Assembly: GCA_029310945.1 (NCBI GenBank)
Contig: JARJFC010000022.1
Location: 3,375-67,374, forward strand
Source: Leptospira sp. 96542
GTDB lineage: Bacteria; Spirochaetota; Leptospiria; Leptospirales; Leptospiraceae
Direction: 5' to 3'
DNA: 64,000 nt
Shown here: positions 1-11,010 of the stretch, piece by piece
Layout of the letters: every line of letters begins with the position of its first letter
Position numbering within the stretch: the first letter of the stretch is position 1
The notes under the pieces: generated by a model
What the model saw: only the letters and a program-made list of their open reading frames with translations
The model's database searches: none
Told to the model about the DNA's origin: nothing
Program-made: the position numbers and the translations under genes

Positions 1-678
1 TCCAGGGTTCAAAGAATCATAAGAAACCAATTTGGAATCCACATAACTTGCCAAAGGATCCGCTATATTTGCCTTTAAAAACACTCCCCAAAGGAACAAA
101 CTGATTCCAGAAAAAAATTTAATTTTTGTTACTACTCTTGGATTTTTGATTTGAGGCAGAAGTGATCCTGGTCTTTCGATTGGACCTGCAAGCAAAAGCG
201 GAAAAAATAAGTCATAGATTGCAAATTCTAATAAAGAATCTGCTTCTTCAATTTTTCTATTATAAAGTTCTACCAAGTAACTGATATTATGGAATGTGTA
301 AAATGATACACCGACTGGTAATAAAATTTCTGGTTTCCATATGGAAAACGAAGAATCAAAAGAAGTCATAATATCATCAAAAACACCCAAAAGGAACAGT
401 GTGTATTTAAAAACAGCTAACAAAAATAGGTTAGCAATAACACCCATAAGTAAAATTTTTTTTCTTTTACTTCCTTCATGTTTGTGCAAAAACTTAGCCA
501 AATAAAAATTAAAACAGACGGCGAGGAGTAAGATTATACCCATTTTCCAATCAAAACGAGTATAAAAGTATAAGCCAAAAATAAATAAACTTAGATTCTG
601 AATCTTTCGATTAGAAGATAAATAAATTAGGTAAAAAACTGCAAAACTAATTAAAAATGGAATGGAGTTGAACAACAA
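1..678 (-). CDS. MBOAT-family O-acyltransferase, partial (C-terminus beyond left edge)
   Basis: Open frame from a TTG at 678 to the window edge (226 codons). Reading on the minus strand gives a polytopic membrane protein that starts LLFNSIPFLISFAVFYL and contains VGVSFYTFHNISYLVE and LFFPLLLAGPIERP, the pattern of AlgI/DltB-type membrane-bound O-acyltransferases, which move acyl groups onto extracytoplasmic polysaccharides or glycans. The TTG is chosen because AAGGA stands 7 nt upstream; no ATG is available in frame nearby. It begins 11 nt after the stop of the GAF gene, so it is probably co-transcribed with it. The conserved catalytic His normally lies in the missing C-terminal part. The family call is firm; the substrate is unknown. 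Confidence 0.8.
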   Translation of the reverse strand, partial: MLFNSIPFLISFAVFYLIYLSSNRKIQNLSLFIFGLYFYTRFDWKMGIILLLAVCFNFYLAKFLHKHEGSKRKKILLMGVIANLFLLAVFKYTLFLLGVFDDIMTSFDSSFSIWKPEILLPVGVSFYTFHNISYLVELYNRKIEEADSLLEFAIYDLFFPLLLAGPIERPGSLLPQIKNPRVVTKIKFFSGISLFLWGVFLKANIADPLASYVDSKLVSYDSLNPG

Positions 679-689
679 AACAATTGTCC

Positions 690-2771
690 TTAAGCTTCCT
701 CAATCATTTCTAAAAATAAATTTTTGTCTTTTGTGTCCTTAGGATAAGAAAGAGTCAATACTCGGTAACTTGCTTTATAATCAAACGAAAGAATCTCTTC
801 TTTTTTTGCAAAGGTTGATTTGATTTTTTTGATTACCACATCTGTTTCTTCTTTATCTTTGCCATGCAACAACATTACAAATTTACCTTGCCCAACTCTT
901 GTAAAAAAATCCATTTCACTGATATGTTCGATAATGATTTTACGAAGTGCGTCCGCATAACGAGCAAAATTGCCTGCGCTTGTAAGCTGGATCATTCGCG
1001 CTACATTTTGTATTTTAAACATTGTAACAGTAAATGATATATTCATCTTCGATGCTTTTTCTATTTCACTTAAAATCCTTGTTTCCAATGGATTAAATGG
1101 ATTTCGGAATAAAGCATCCTTTTCTTTTAAAATAAGTAAATTAGCAAAAACAGGAGCTGAAGTTTCCAATAATGCTACAGCAATATCTCTTGTGGTATCT
1201 GTCCATGGTACATTTGTAGAATGTACAACAATCATTCCAACAAGCCAATTTAAATTGATGATCGGAAGAATCGTAAATTCATTCATGATTCCCAATTCAT
1301 CATTTGTAAAAATTGATTTTAACTCTGAATCTTCTCTGAAATTTTCCAAACGATAGACACCAGGTATATTAGAGACCATACCAACAATGTCGGAATTTTT
1401 ACTCAGTCGAAAATCTTTTGCCCTTTCAGGAAGAATGAAATTAGAACCAAATACTATGTAATCTTCCTTAAATTCTGAATCCAAAATTAAAAATGAATAC
1501 TGTTTCACACCCAATTTTTCACGGATGTTCTCCGCAAACAAATCAAATGCTTCATCCATCTTTCGCACGCGTGCGAAATCTCTGGCCGTTTTTAAAACCG
1601 CTTCATTGATGGAGATGACTTCTTTGGCTATATTTAAATCTTCATTTAATTTTTCAAACTCCGAAACTCTTTCAAAAACAGAACCAGCTATATCACCAAC
1701 TATTTTTACGAATTCCAAATCATCTGCAATGTATTCTTCGCTATTGATGAGTTTACCGAGTGACATTACGCCATAACATTTATCTTTGTGCCGAATCGGT
1801 ACCAAAACTTCCGAATTCAGTTCATTCAAAAGGTTCTTTTCTCGGTCTGGTATCTTCAAACTTTTGAATTCTCCAGCATACACAACAGAATCTGAGTCTG
1901 TCATACGTGAATAAATTTCATCGTTAGGTTGGAGATACCAACTATCTTTTATGGACACACCTTGTGCAGCCACGGCTTCCCATTTTTGAATTTTCGGATT
2001 TGTGGATGTTATTATCACCACAGAAGAACAACCAACTTGTCCAATCACACTATAAACTAAGTTATCAAAAAAATCTGAATATTCCACTGAGGAAGCTATA
2101 TCTTTAGTGATTTCAAAAATAGCCTGATAATTTTCGATTCGTTTTTTTGAAGCTAGGTGGTATGCCATGGGAGCCGTACCAAAATCAGATTCGTCATCAA
2201 ATAAAATTTCTTCTGTTAGCGGAGCCGGATCATCCTTAGTTGGGCGTAGCGGTTGTTTAGATGCTTCTTTTTTCGCGTCGTTTTCCCATTCTTCGAACAA
2301 ATCAACTTCAGGCAGAGGTGCCGATTCTTCATCGGGTTCGAGTTCAATTAAATTTTCACCCGTTTTGGGTTCATCTTCAAATATGGGTTCTGGATCTGGA
2401 GTTTCCAAATTTTCAACCGGAGAATCAAAGTTAGTTGGAATTTCATCGATGTCATCCAAATGTTCAAATGGATCGTCTCTCAATGGATCTTTATCATCTG
2501 CCAATTCAAAATCATCCATCAATTCAGGAATGTCACTCAGATCAAAATCTTCTTCACCATCTGGATTTGGTAGATCACCAATTTCTGTTGCTGGACTAAG
2601 ATTTTCTTCGTCATCTAACCAATCATTTTCTGTTGGCGATGGAATTAACTCTTCTTTAAATTTTTCTGCCTTCTTTAATAATGAAGGAGTTTCGATTGGG
2701 CTTGCAGATTCTTTAGACGGAAAAGACCCAGTTTTTTTTTGGATCTCCTCTGCTCGGTCAAGAAGTCCCAA
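690..2771 (-). CDS. GAF-domain protein with degenerate GGDEF-like C-terminus
   Basis: 693 aa, predicted soluble. Residues 1-200 are acidic, proline-rich and probably disordered. Two GAF-like sensor regions follow (about 215-370 and 390-560). The last 130 residues look like a diguanylate cyclase fold in which the signature is lost: FFTRVGQGKFVMLL stands where active enzymes have R-x-GGDEF/GGEEF, so c-di-GMP synthesis is not expected. I infer a signalling or scaffold role that responds to a small ligand. The ATG lies one base after the stop of the acidic repeat protein, and both N-termini are acidic and rich in D-D-E-E runs, so the two products may work together. No close named homologue recognised. 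Confidence 0.75.
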   Translation of the reverse strand: MGLLDRAEEIQKKTGSFPSKESASPIETPSLLKKAEKFKEELIPSPTENDWLDDEENLSPATEIGDLPNPDGEEDFDLSDIPELMDDFELADDKDPLRDDPFEHLDDIDEIPTNFDSPVENLETPDPEPIFEDEPKTGENLIELEPDEESAPLPEVDLFEEWENDAKKEASKQPLRPTKDDPAPLTEEILFDDESDFGTAPMAYHLASKKRIENYQAIFEITKDIASSVEYSDFFDNLVYSVIGQVGCSSVVIITSTNPKIQKWEAVAAQGVSIKDSWYLQPNDEIYSRMTDSDSVVYAGEFKSLKIPDREKNLLNELNSEVLVPIRHKDKCYGVMSLGKLINSEEYIADDLEFVKIVGDIAGSVFERVSEFEKLNEDLNIAKEVISINEAVLKTARDFARVRKMDEAFDLFAENIREKLGVKQYSFLILDSEFKEDYIVFGSNFILPERAKDFRLSKNSDIVGMVSNIPGVYRLENFREDSELKSIFTNDELGIMNEFTILPIINLNWLVGMIVVHSTNVPWTDTTRDIAVALLETSAPVFANLLILKEKDALFRNPFNPLETRILSEIEKASKMNISFTVTMFKIQNVARMIQLTSAGNFARYADALRKIIIEHISEMDFFTRVGQGKFVMLLHGKDKEETDVVIKKIKSTFAKKEEILSFDYKASYRVLTLSYPKDTKDKNLFLEMIEEA

Positions 2772-2772
2772 T

Positions 2773-5037
2773 TTAGACCTCCAGTTCTTTCATCATTTTT
2801 TTATAAAGCTCAAAGTATTGAGATTTTGAAAACTCGCGAATCACATCGTCTGGTAAATTTCCTAAAAGATTGTCTAAATATCCGAGAACTTTTTTTCGGT
2901 CTTCTGTTGAAAGGTTATCGGCAGTAATTCCGTCCGGTTCAGTGTCCTCTGAAGATGGTTCTTCTTTCGATTCAATTGGAGTGACGTCCGATTTACGGAG
3001 TTCTTCCAATGGTGAAAGTTTGCCTTCCATCGCATATTCATCTAAGTCTATTTCCACAGGTTCAGACTGGTCTTTTTGAAGAGTTGGGATTCGAACGACT
3101 TCCTCTTCGTCTTCTTCATGTTCGATGAGGTCGGCTGTATCACCGAGAGTCACTAGATCAGATTCACCCTCATTCACTTCCATCTCCGTTTGGATCGGAG
3201 ATTCTTCTTCAAAAGGGAGGTCGCCAATATCTTCCAGGTTCTCACCAGGAATTTCTTCACCCAAAATATCATCTAAGTTTTCTGGAGAGAGAGTGATCAC
3301 TTCTTCTTCTGGCGGGAAACCTGCTCCGCCTAACTCATCATCCTCTTCTGTTTCTGCAGTGATGTTTTCCAACTCTTCCATGGATAGGGCTATGGATTCG
3401 TCTTCCTCATCCTCCGAAAGAGTATCGACGTTTGGTTTTTCTTCTTCGTAAGGGAGAGGAGCTCTATCCAGACTATCAACAAGTTCTTCTTCCGAAACTT
3501 CTTCCGCATCAGATGCAATGGATTCTAACTCATCCATTGAAAGGGCGATTGGCCCTTCGTCATCTTCCACTTCAAAACCTTCCATTTGACCTTCTAGTCC
3601 GCTTGAGGGATCCGAGTCAAAATCAGTTTCAAATTGATTTTCATCGCCATCCTCTTCTGAAGGATCACCAGCTATTATATTGCCAAGTTCGTCAGGGCTC
3701 AATGTGATGGATTCGTCTTCTACTTCACCATCCAAAATATTTTCATTTGGAATTTCTTCATCATCAAATGAAAGTTCCTCAGAACTGATATTTTCTAATT
3801 CTTCCAACGAAAGAGTGATTGGTTCATCATCCAAGTCTTCCGAGATCGTTTCACCCTGCTCTTCTGGGGATACTTTATCATCTATATCAAAAATAATTTC
3901 TTCTTCTGGTTCTTCTTTTGTGTCTGTATTGTTCTCTTCGAATACATTTGTATTTTCTTCTCCGAGTAGATCAAAAGAATCTTCGCCAAAGGAATCAGCT
4001 TCTCCCTCATCAAACGAATTGATTCCATCATCCGTGGCTAAAAATTCTTCTTCCGATCCGAGAGTTTCTTCCAGGCTTGCTTCGCCTGAAGCGCCTAAAA
4101 TATCTCCTAATTCTTCATCTGAAAGAGTTAGATTTTCATCTTCTTTCGTTCCACCAAATAATTCCTCTTCTTCTGGATCCTTTAGTGGCTTGAATTCTGG
4201 TTCAACTACCTCTTCATGATCGGACAAATCAAGTTGGGGGATTCCGTCCTCATCAAATGGGATTGTGGTATCTACATCTGAATCATCAAGATCCAGACCT
4301 AAATCAGAATGTTCATCAATCAAGTTCTGTTCTATAGGTGTATTAAATTCACCTAACTCTGATTCGAGTTCGAACTCATCAGGCAAAAGGACTTCTTCGT
4401 CTTCGGATAAATTTTCTTCGTTATCTCGAAACTCACCAGAATGTTCTTCTTCTTCTAAATCCCCAGTAATATTTTCAAGTTCTTCTAGTGATAGAGCAAG
4501 TGGACCTTCCTCTTCTTCTCCGAACTCTGGTTCTTGTTTTTTGCTAACTGTGAGAATTCCATTCTCACCATTGAGAATTGCGTCTATTTCTTTATCTAAA
4601 TCAATTATATCATCATCAAATTCGAGGTCGAGGTCTACATCCAATTGAATGGATTCATCATTTGACTTTTCTTCGCCTTCTAACTCTTGTTTATCAGACC
4701 CATCGTCAAAATTACCAAAATCTAGATCTTCATCATTGTCGTGAAGAACAGGGTCATCTTCACCCAAAAGGTTTAGATCTGAATCCAAATCGATATCTAA
4801 AAAATCGTCGTCATCTTCATCAGAAGAAACAACCATATTCGACAGAACGTCATCATCACCGTTGTCTTCTTCAAATTCGGAAATTTCCTCTAAATCTGGG
4901 GGTTCCATTCCTGGAGAGATATCCATCTCTTCATCACCCAAATCAAAATCGTCCAGGTCCAAGGAAAACGAATCTTCATCGAGCGTAGGTTCGATGTTTT
5001 CTAGATCTTCATTTTGATTGTTTTCTTGATCCGCCAT
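2773..5037 (-). CDS. Highly acidic repeat protein
   Basis: 754 aa with an extreme Asp/Glu content and very few basic residues before the last 80. A short hydrophobic-acidic unit, roughly (I/L)(A/T)LS-x-(E/D)EL-x-(N/D)I, occurs seven times, near residues 179, 301, 405, 442, 494, 547 and 578, with irregular acidic spacers. The last 50 residues change character: STEDRKKVLGYLDNLLGNLP then a basic amphipathic helix, which looks like a folded docking domain. No signal peptide and no membrane segment. The repeats could be short linear binding motifs for several copies of one partner (inference). It sits between a small membrane protein (gap 9 nt) and the GAF protein (gap 1 nt) and is clearly in one transcription unit with them. 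Function unknown. Confidence 0.8.
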   Translation of the reverse strand: MADQENNQNEDLENIEPTLDEDSFSLDLDDFDLGDEEMDISPGMEPPDLEEISEFEEDNGDDDVLSNMVVSSDEDDDDFLDIDLDSDLNLLGEDDPVLHDNDEDLDFGNFDDGSDKQELEGEEKSNDESIQLDVDLDLEFDDDIIDLDKEIDAILNGENGILTVSKKQEPEFGEEEEGPLALSLEELENITGDLEEEEHSGEFRDNEENLSEDEEVLLPDEFELESELGEFNTPIEQNLIDEHSDLGLDLDDSDVDTTIPFDEDGIPQLDLSDHEEVVEPEFKPLKDPEEEELFGGTKEDENLTLSDEELGDILGASGEASLEETLGSEEEFLATDDGINSFDEGEADSFGEDSFDLLGEENTNVFEENNTDTKEEPEEEIIFDIDDKVSPEEQGETISEDLDDEPITLSLEELENISSEELSFDDEEIPNENILDGEVEDESITLSPDELGNIIAGDPSEEDGDENQFETDFDSDPSSGLEGQMEGFEVEDDEGPIALSMDELESIASDAEEVSEEELVDSLDRAPLPYEEEKPNVDTLSEDEEDESIALSMEELENITAETEEDDELGGAGFPPEEEVITLSPENLDDILGEEIPGENLEDIGDLPFEEESPIQTEMEVNEGESDLVTLGDTADLIEHEEDEEEVVRIPTLQKDQSEPVEIDLDEYAMEGKLSPLEELRKSDVTPIESKEEPSSEDTEPDGITADNLSTEDRKKVLGYLDNLLGNLPDDVIREFSKSQYFELYKKMMKELEV

Positions 5038-5046
5038 TCTTGTCGA

Positions 5047-5340
5047 TTACCGTTTTCCCAAATTTAGAACCTGGCCATCCTCTAATGGTTGTTCCAGGAA
5101 CTTCTCCTCCGTTGGTTTGCGAGAAGCAGGGAGAAATCCCCCTGCCTTATTTACCAAATCCCATCCATTTGAGCCGGCCTCAATTGAATAAATTCCCGGG
5201 TATTTCACCGGCCCATCTATTCTAACATGGATGGGTTCTTCGGAATAGAGTGTTTTTCGCAAACTTGGGTTTTCCTTCAAATAAATGAGACCTGCTAAAA
5301 GTAACATCAAAATTACAATTCTACGGATCCATCTTGCCAA
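5047..5340 (-). CDS. Small membrane-anchored SLBB-like protein
   Basis: 97 aa. One N-terminal membrane anchor (RIVILMLLLAGLIYL) followed by a compact extracytoplasmic domain reading HVRIDGPVKYPGIYSIEAG, then LVNKAGGFLP and LEDGQVLNL. This is the pattern of SLBB/ComEA-N soluble ligand-binding beta-grasp domains found in polysaccharide export and competence proteins. It is much shorter than those proteins, a single domain on one anchor. It lies 47 nt downstream of atpC and 9 nt upstream of the acidic repeat gene. Role unknown. Confidence 0.7.
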   Translation of the reverse strand: MARWIRRIVILMLLLAGLIYLKENPSLRKTLYSEEPIHVRIDGPVKYPGIYSIEAGSNGWDLVNKAGGFLPASRKPTEEKFLEQPLEDGQVLNLGKR

Positions 5341-5347
5341 AGGAACA

Positions 5348-5379
5348 CCCCCTCTGGTTTATTTTCGGCAGATAGGGGG
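5348..5379 (-). terminator. Hairpin between atpC and the SLBB gene
   Basis: CCCCCT (5348-5353) pairs with AGGGGG (5374-5379) around a 20-nt loop. On the transcribed strand there is no U-run after the stem (the T-run lies before it), so this is not a classical intrinsic terminator. It may instead mark the processed 3' end of the atp message. Low certainty. Confidence 0.3.
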
Positions 5380-5387
5380 GAAAAAAA

Positions 5388-5768
5388 TTAACGTTCGTGC
5401 AGTAAAATCCGCACTTTTGCTTTCTTTAATTGAATTTCTTTTTCTTTGGAAGACGACATAGACTCAGCTTCCTGTAATAATTCCACCGCATGGTCGTGAG
5501 AAAGGTCGTCCTCAGACTCGCCACCTTCTGTGAGCACTCGGATTTGGTCATTTTTTATCTCACAAAAGCCCCCATCGATGGCGATGCGGTATTCTTTACC
5601 AGAATTATGTAATTTGATGAGGCCAAAATCCAACTGGGACACGAGGGTTGCGTGCCCAGGCAAAATCCCGAAGTAACCAACAGCACCCGGCAGAATCACA
5701 GATTCTGCTTTTCCTTGGTAAAGGATTTTATCAGGTGAAATGACCGTTAGGGTTAATTCTTTACTCAT
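5388..5768 (-). CDS. atpC: ATP synthase F1 subunit epsilon
   Basis: 126 aa. N-terminal beta-sandwich with LTVISPDKILYQGKAESVIL and GYFGILPGHATLVSQL, the hallmark of epsilon subunits; the C-terminal helical hairpin is present but short (to KVRILLHER). Epsilon sits on the central stalk, couples rotation to catalysis and inhibits ATP hydrolysis. It is the last gene of the atp operon, 6 nt after atpD. Confidence 0.95.
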   Translation of the reverse strand: MSKELTLTVISPDKILYQGKAESVILPGAVGYFGILPGHATLVSQLDFGLIKLHNSGKEYRIAIDGGFCEIKNDQIRVLTEGGESEDDLSHDHAVELLQEAESMSSSKEKEIQLKKAKVRILLHER

Positions 5769-5774
5769 CTAAAA

Positions 5775-7202
<1,428 letters not shown>

Positions 7203-8069
7203 TTAAGAGATCGCTTCCGCTCCCCCGACAATTTCTGAAATTTCTTGTGTGATTTTTGCCTGACGCACTCGGTTGTAACCCCGAGTCAGAACTTTGATCA
7301 TTTCACCGGCAGCATCCGTAGCAGCCTTCATGGCAATGCGGCGTGCAATGTGTTCGGAAGCAACTGATTCCAAGATGATCTTCACAAATGTAGTTTTGAT
7401 AACGAGTGGCAAAAGATTTTCCAAGATCGTTTTTGGATCTGGCTCATACAATATCTCTGGTCCAGAATCTTTTCCGGTGTTCTCCTCCATAGTGAGTGGA
7501 AGAACAGATGTGATTTCTGGCCTTTGGTTTGCCGCTGATAAATAGTGTGTAGAAATGATTTCCACCGCATCCACAGTTTCGTTTGCAAACCTTTCCATAA
7601 AGTAAGTGGCCAAATCGTTGGCCTCTTTCGAACCGGCTTTGTCATCGATATTGGTATAAGACGTTACAGTTTCGATCCTAGCGAATTTAAAGAAGGCAAT
7701 TGCTTTCTTACCAGCCGCATGGATTTCCACTTCCACACCTTTTGATTTTAATTCTTCCATTCGGTTTTTCACCATTTTTAAAATAGAAGAATTGAAACCA
7801 CCACATAACCCACGATTTGCGGTGATGGCAAGGATTGCCACCTTACGGATTTTGTCCGGTTTACGTAAAAAAGGGCTTTGGATGATTGAGGCCAAACTGG
7901 AAAGCGATGACACAAGCTCACGCGTCAGATCAGCATACGGTTTGGCCGCATTGACCTTATTCGAAGCTTTTTTCGCCTTCGCAGTGGAGACCATCTCCAT
8001 AGTTCGAGTGATCTTTCTCGTGTTTTTGACCGAGGTGATCCTCTTTTTTATCTCACGCGGTGTCGCCAA
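7203..8069 (-). CDS. atpG: ATP synthase F1 subunit gamma
   Basis: 288 aa. N-terminal coiled-coil helix [20 protein letters not shown] with [15 protein letters not shown], and a C-terminal helix ending [19 protein letters not shown], both typical of the rotor shaft. [17 protein letters not shown] is the conserved central segment. Gamma turns inside the alpha3-beta3 ring. Located between atpA (11-nt gap) and atpD. Confidence 0.97.
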   Translation of the reverse strand: MATPREIKKRITSVKNTRKITRTMEMVSTAKAKKASNKVNAAKPYADLTRELVSSLSSLASIIQSPFLRKPDKIRKVAILAITANRGLCGGFNSSILKMVKNRMEELKSKGVEVEIHAAGKKAIAFFKFARIETVTSYTNIDDKAGSKEANDLATYFMERFANETVDAVEIISTHYLSAANQRPEITSVLPLTMEENTGKDSGPEILYEPDPKTILENLLPLVIKTTFVKIILESVASEHIARRIAMKAATDAAGEMIKVLTRGYNRVRQAKITQEISEIVGGAEAIS

Positions 8070-8080
8070 GATCTTTCCCC

Positions 8081-9595
8081 TTAGTTATTCTTTGCTAAAA
8101 AATGTTCAACAATCGATTTGATTGTTTTTTGAAGAGCCGCTTCGCCTTTCACTTCTTTTGCAGTTCGGATTTCTTCCAAAATTTCAGGGTGTTGTTCCCT
8201 AACTGTTTTGAGAAGGTATTGTTCGAACTCGCGAACCTTCGCTGTTGGGATCGCATCCACAAACCCTTTGGTCACAGCAAAAATGGAAATCACTTGCTCC
8301 TCTACAGGAGAAGGTGAATTGTTTGGTTGTTTTAAAATTTCAAGTACTCGGTAACCTCGGTCAAGCTGGGCTTGGGTCACTGGGTCTAGTTCAGTTCCCA
8401 ATTGTGCAAAAGCTTCTAAGTCACGGAACTGAGCCAAATCTGACTTCAATGTTCCCGCAACCTTCTTCATGGCTTTGATCTGTGCGGCAGATCCAACCCG
8501 TGAAACGGAAATTCCCACGTCCACAGCTGGGCGTAGACCCGAAGCAAAAAGATTGGATTGGAGGTAAATCTGACCATCAGTGATTGAAATCACATTGGTT
8601 GGGATATAAGCTGAAACCTCTCCTTCTTGGGTTTCGATGATGGGGAGTGCTGTCATTGACCCACCACCAAATTTATCATCCAATTTTGCGGCTCTTTCAA
8701 GGAGACGAGAGTGGAGGTAGAATACGTCTCCTGGGTATGCTTCACGACCTGGTGGCCTTCTGAGTAAAAGACACATTTGGCGGTAAGCCACCGCTTGTTT
8801 GGAAAGATCATCGTAAACTACGAGTGTTGCCTTTCCTTCGTCATACATAAAATACTCTGCCATGGCCGCACCAGAATAAGGTGCAATGAATAAAAGTGGA
8901 GCTGGTTCCGATGCATTTGCCGAAACGATGATGGTATAATCCAAAGCACCTTTTTCGCGCAACATCTCGATGGTGGAGGCAACAGTTGATGCCTTTTGTC
9001 CGATCGCGACATACACACAAACAACACCTTTTCCTTTTTGGTTGATGATGGTGTCGATGGCAATGGAAGTTTTACCAGTTCCACGGTCACCAATGATGAG
9101 TTCTCTCTGTCCACGTCCAATTGGGATCATGGCGTCAATTGCTTTGATTCCAGTTTGCATCGGTTCGTTGACCGATTTTCTCATGGCAATGCCTGGAGCA
9201 GGCGACTCAACTGGTCGGGATTTTTTTGCATTGAGTGGGCCTTTTCCGTCCACTGGTTCCCCAAGAGGGTTTACCACACGACCCAAAAGTTCAGGCCCAA
9301 CTGGAACTTCGAAGATTTTACCAACACGTTTGACCGTAAAACCTTCTTGGATTTTTGTATAATCTCCAAAAATAACTACCCCAACAGAATTTTCTTCTAA
9401 GTTGAAGGCTTGGCCACGAACCCCATTCTGGAATTCGATGAGCTCGCCTGACATTACGTTATTGAGTCCGTAAACCCGAGCAATCCCGTCCCCTACTTCG
9501 AGAACAGTACCCACTTCCTCTACTTGGAGATCTTTATTGAAATTTTTGATTTCTGCCTTTAGTACCGATGTTACTTCGTCTGTTTTAATTTTCAT
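8081..9595 (-). CDS. atpA: ATP synthase F1 subunit alpha
   Basis: 504 aa. Walker A GDRGTGKT near residue 170; GQKASTVA and the region [13 protein letters not shown] are typical alpha-subunit segments. This is the non-catalytic nucleotide-binding subunit of F1. The start overlaps the end of atpH by 11 nt, which points to translational coupling. Confidence 0.98.
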   Translation of the reverse strand: MKIKTDEVTSVLKAEIKNFNKDLQVEEVGTVLEVGDGIARVYGLNNVMSGELIEFQNGVRGQAFNLEENSVGVVIFGDYTKIQEGFTVKRVGKIFEVPVGPELLGRVVNPLGEPVDGKGPLNAKKSRPVESPAPGIAMRKSVNEPMQTGIKAIDAMIPIGRGQRELIIGDRGTGKTSIAIDTIINQKGKGVVCVYVAIGQKASTVASTIEMLREKGALDYTIIVSANASEPAPLLFIAPYSGAAMAEYFMYDEGKATLVVYDDLSKQAVAYRQMCLLLRRPPGREAYPGDVFYLHSRLLERAAKLDDKFGGGSMTALPIIETQEGEVSAYIPTNVISITDGQIYLQSNLFASGLRPAVDVGISVSRVGSAAQIKAMKKVAGTLKSDLAQFRDLEAFAQLGTELDPVTQAQLDRGYRVLEILKQPNNSPSPVEEQVISIFAVTKGFVDAIPTAKVREFEQYLLKTVREQHPEILEEIRTAKEVKGEAALQKTIKSIVEHFLAKNN

Positions 9596-10154
9596 ACATT
9601 GCTCCGACTGGGATTTTCTTTTGGAGGAGAGCCTCTCGGGTTCCGTCTAATTTGGCACGGATCGAGGCATCTATAAGGAAGTCGTCTATATACAGTTTGA
9701 ATCCACCGATGAGGTGTGGATCTGTCGTTTCCGTCACACGGAGTTCACGACCAAATTTTGATGAGATGGTTTTTGTAATTTTTGCCAAAACATCGGAACC
9801 CAAAGATTCTTTTGAAATGACACGTAAAGAGCTGCGGTTTTTCAATCCATCCACCAAGGTCTTATAGTCTTCCAAAATATCTTGGAAATAAAGGAATCTA
9901 TTTTTGCGAACAACGAGTGTTACAAAATTAGCGACAATGTCGGATGCTTTACCGCGAACCGATTTTTCAGCAGTTTTCTCCTTCTCCTTTGGATCAACCA
10001 AAGGAGAGAGAAAATAATGGCGAATGGAATCCTCGGAAAAGAGAACACCTATTATGGCAGATAATTCCTCTTCCGTCGACTCAAGTGAGTTAGATTCTTT
10101 GGCTAACTCGAGTAATGCCGTTGCGTAAACCTTTGAAATTTGGTTCAGACTCAT
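9585..10154 (-). CDS. atpH: ATP synthase F1 subunit delta
   Basis: 189 aa. OSCP/delta fold: N-terminal helical bundle ([14 protein letters not shown]) and a C-terminal region with [20 protein letters not shown] followed by [10 protein letters not shown], the standard delta ending. It joins the peripheral stalk to the top of F1. Overlaps atpF by 4 nt and atpA by 11 nt. Confidence 0.95.
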   Translation of the reverse strand: MSLNQISKVYATALLELAKESNSLESTEEELSAIIGVLFSEDSIRHYFLSPLVDPKEKEKTAEKSVRGKASDIVANFVTLVVRKNRFLYFQDILEDYKTLVDGLKNRSSLRVISKESLGSDVLAKITKTISSKFGRELRVTETTDPHLIGGFKLYIDDFLIDASIRAKLDGTREALLQKKIPVGAMYEN

Positions 10155-10675
10155 TTTAATTTTAGTTTATCTAGTTTCGAAATTTCTTTTTCTACAAAGG
10201 AGATATAATCTTCCTTCTTTAATTGTTTCTCTAAGATTTCAGAAGCGATGAGAACAGACATTTCCACAATTTGTGTTTGCATTTCAGAAAGTGCTTTGCT
10301 CTTCGCAAGTTCGATTTCGCGGAGGGCACTGTCTTTTATGTTTTTCACTTCTTGGTTGGTTTCTTCTGTCAACTTGCTTCGGAGAGCAAGAGCATCCCTT
10401 TTGCCTTCTTCGACAATTTTATGGGCTTCTTCTGTCGCTTGGTGGAGTTTGTCTTTGTATTCTTTTAAAGAAAGCTCCGCCTCTTTTCTAAGAGATTCTG
10501 CTTTGCCAATATCATCTTGAATCCCCGAAGCTCGTTCCTCGAGGGCATGCAAGATTTTGTCCCACGCAAATTTTTTAAGAACTATGACGACAATGCTAAA
10601 AGTGGCCAGGGTCCAGATAACCAGACCCGGATTGACTTTCAGCAAATTGAAGCCGGAAGCCGCGAGGAGCACCAA
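10151..10675 (-). CDS. atpF: ATP synthase Fo subunit b
   Basis: 174 aa. One N-terminal membrane segment (PGLVIWTLATFSIVVIVL) then a long charged helix with coiled-coil character (LRKEAELSLKEYKDKLHQ onward). It forms the peripheral stator stalk. Only 2 nt after atpE; 4-nt overlap with atpH. The frame is single, so the stalk is probably a b homodimer unless a b' gene lies elsewhere. Confidence 0.96.
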   Translation of the reverse strand: MVLLAASGFNLLKVNPGLVIWTLATFSIVVIVLKKFAWDKILHALEERASGIQDDIGKAESLRKEAELSLKEYKDKLHQATEEAHKIVEEGKRDALALRSKLTEETNQEVKNIKDSALREIELAKSKALSEMQTQIVEMSVLIASEILEKQLKKEDYISFVEKEISKLDKLKLK

Positions 10676-10677
10676 AA

Positions 10678-10962
10678 CTATTGTCCTTGTTCTACTTTAG
10701 GGGCAGAAGCACCAATTGTTTTGTCAATTGAGCCATTGAGTTTAAGCGCGATGAGAAGAGCAATTACCACTGCGAAAAGTGCTGCACCTTCAATCATACC
10801 TGCTGCTACGTAAAGAACGAGTTGGATTTTTCCCGCTGCTTCAGGTTGGCGGCTAATGCTTTCTGCCACTGATCCACCAATTCTACCAATACCGATGCCT
10901 GCACCAAGTAATGCAAGTCCTGCTGCGAGTCCTACTGCGATGTATCCTAAACCGAATTCCAT
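10678..10962 (-). CDS. atpE: ATP synthase Fo subunit c
   Basis: 94 aa, two membrane helices. Helix 1 holds GAGIGIGRIGGSVAESISRQP with the polar loop RQPEA; helix 2 holds AAGMIEGAALFAVVIALLI with the ion-carrying Glu in MIEG. The residues that define sodium-binding c rings (Gln in helix 1, Ser/Thr after the Glu) are absent, so a proton-type ring is expected. There is a C-terminal tail of about 15 residues past helix 2. First gene after atpB; 48-nt gap. Confidence 0.97.
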   Translation of the reverse strand: MEFGLGYIAVGLAAGLALLGAGIGIGRIGGSVAESISRQPEAAGKIQLVLYVAAGMIEGAALFAVVIALLIALKLNGSIDKTIGASAPKVEQGQ

Positions 10963-11010
10963 TGTTTTCGTTTCACTCCTGTGTGTTTTATAATCTAAAT
11001 AAAACCAATG

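Noticed and set aside
2167..4988. Long Ser-rich frames on the plus strand opposite the acidic protein genes
   Set aside because: They are the antisense of Asp/Glu codon runs; no start signals and no independent domain pattern.
10678..10962. Sodium-driven ATP synthase
   Set aside because: The c subunit lacks the helix-1 Gln and the Ser/Thr after the carboxylate that bind sodium.
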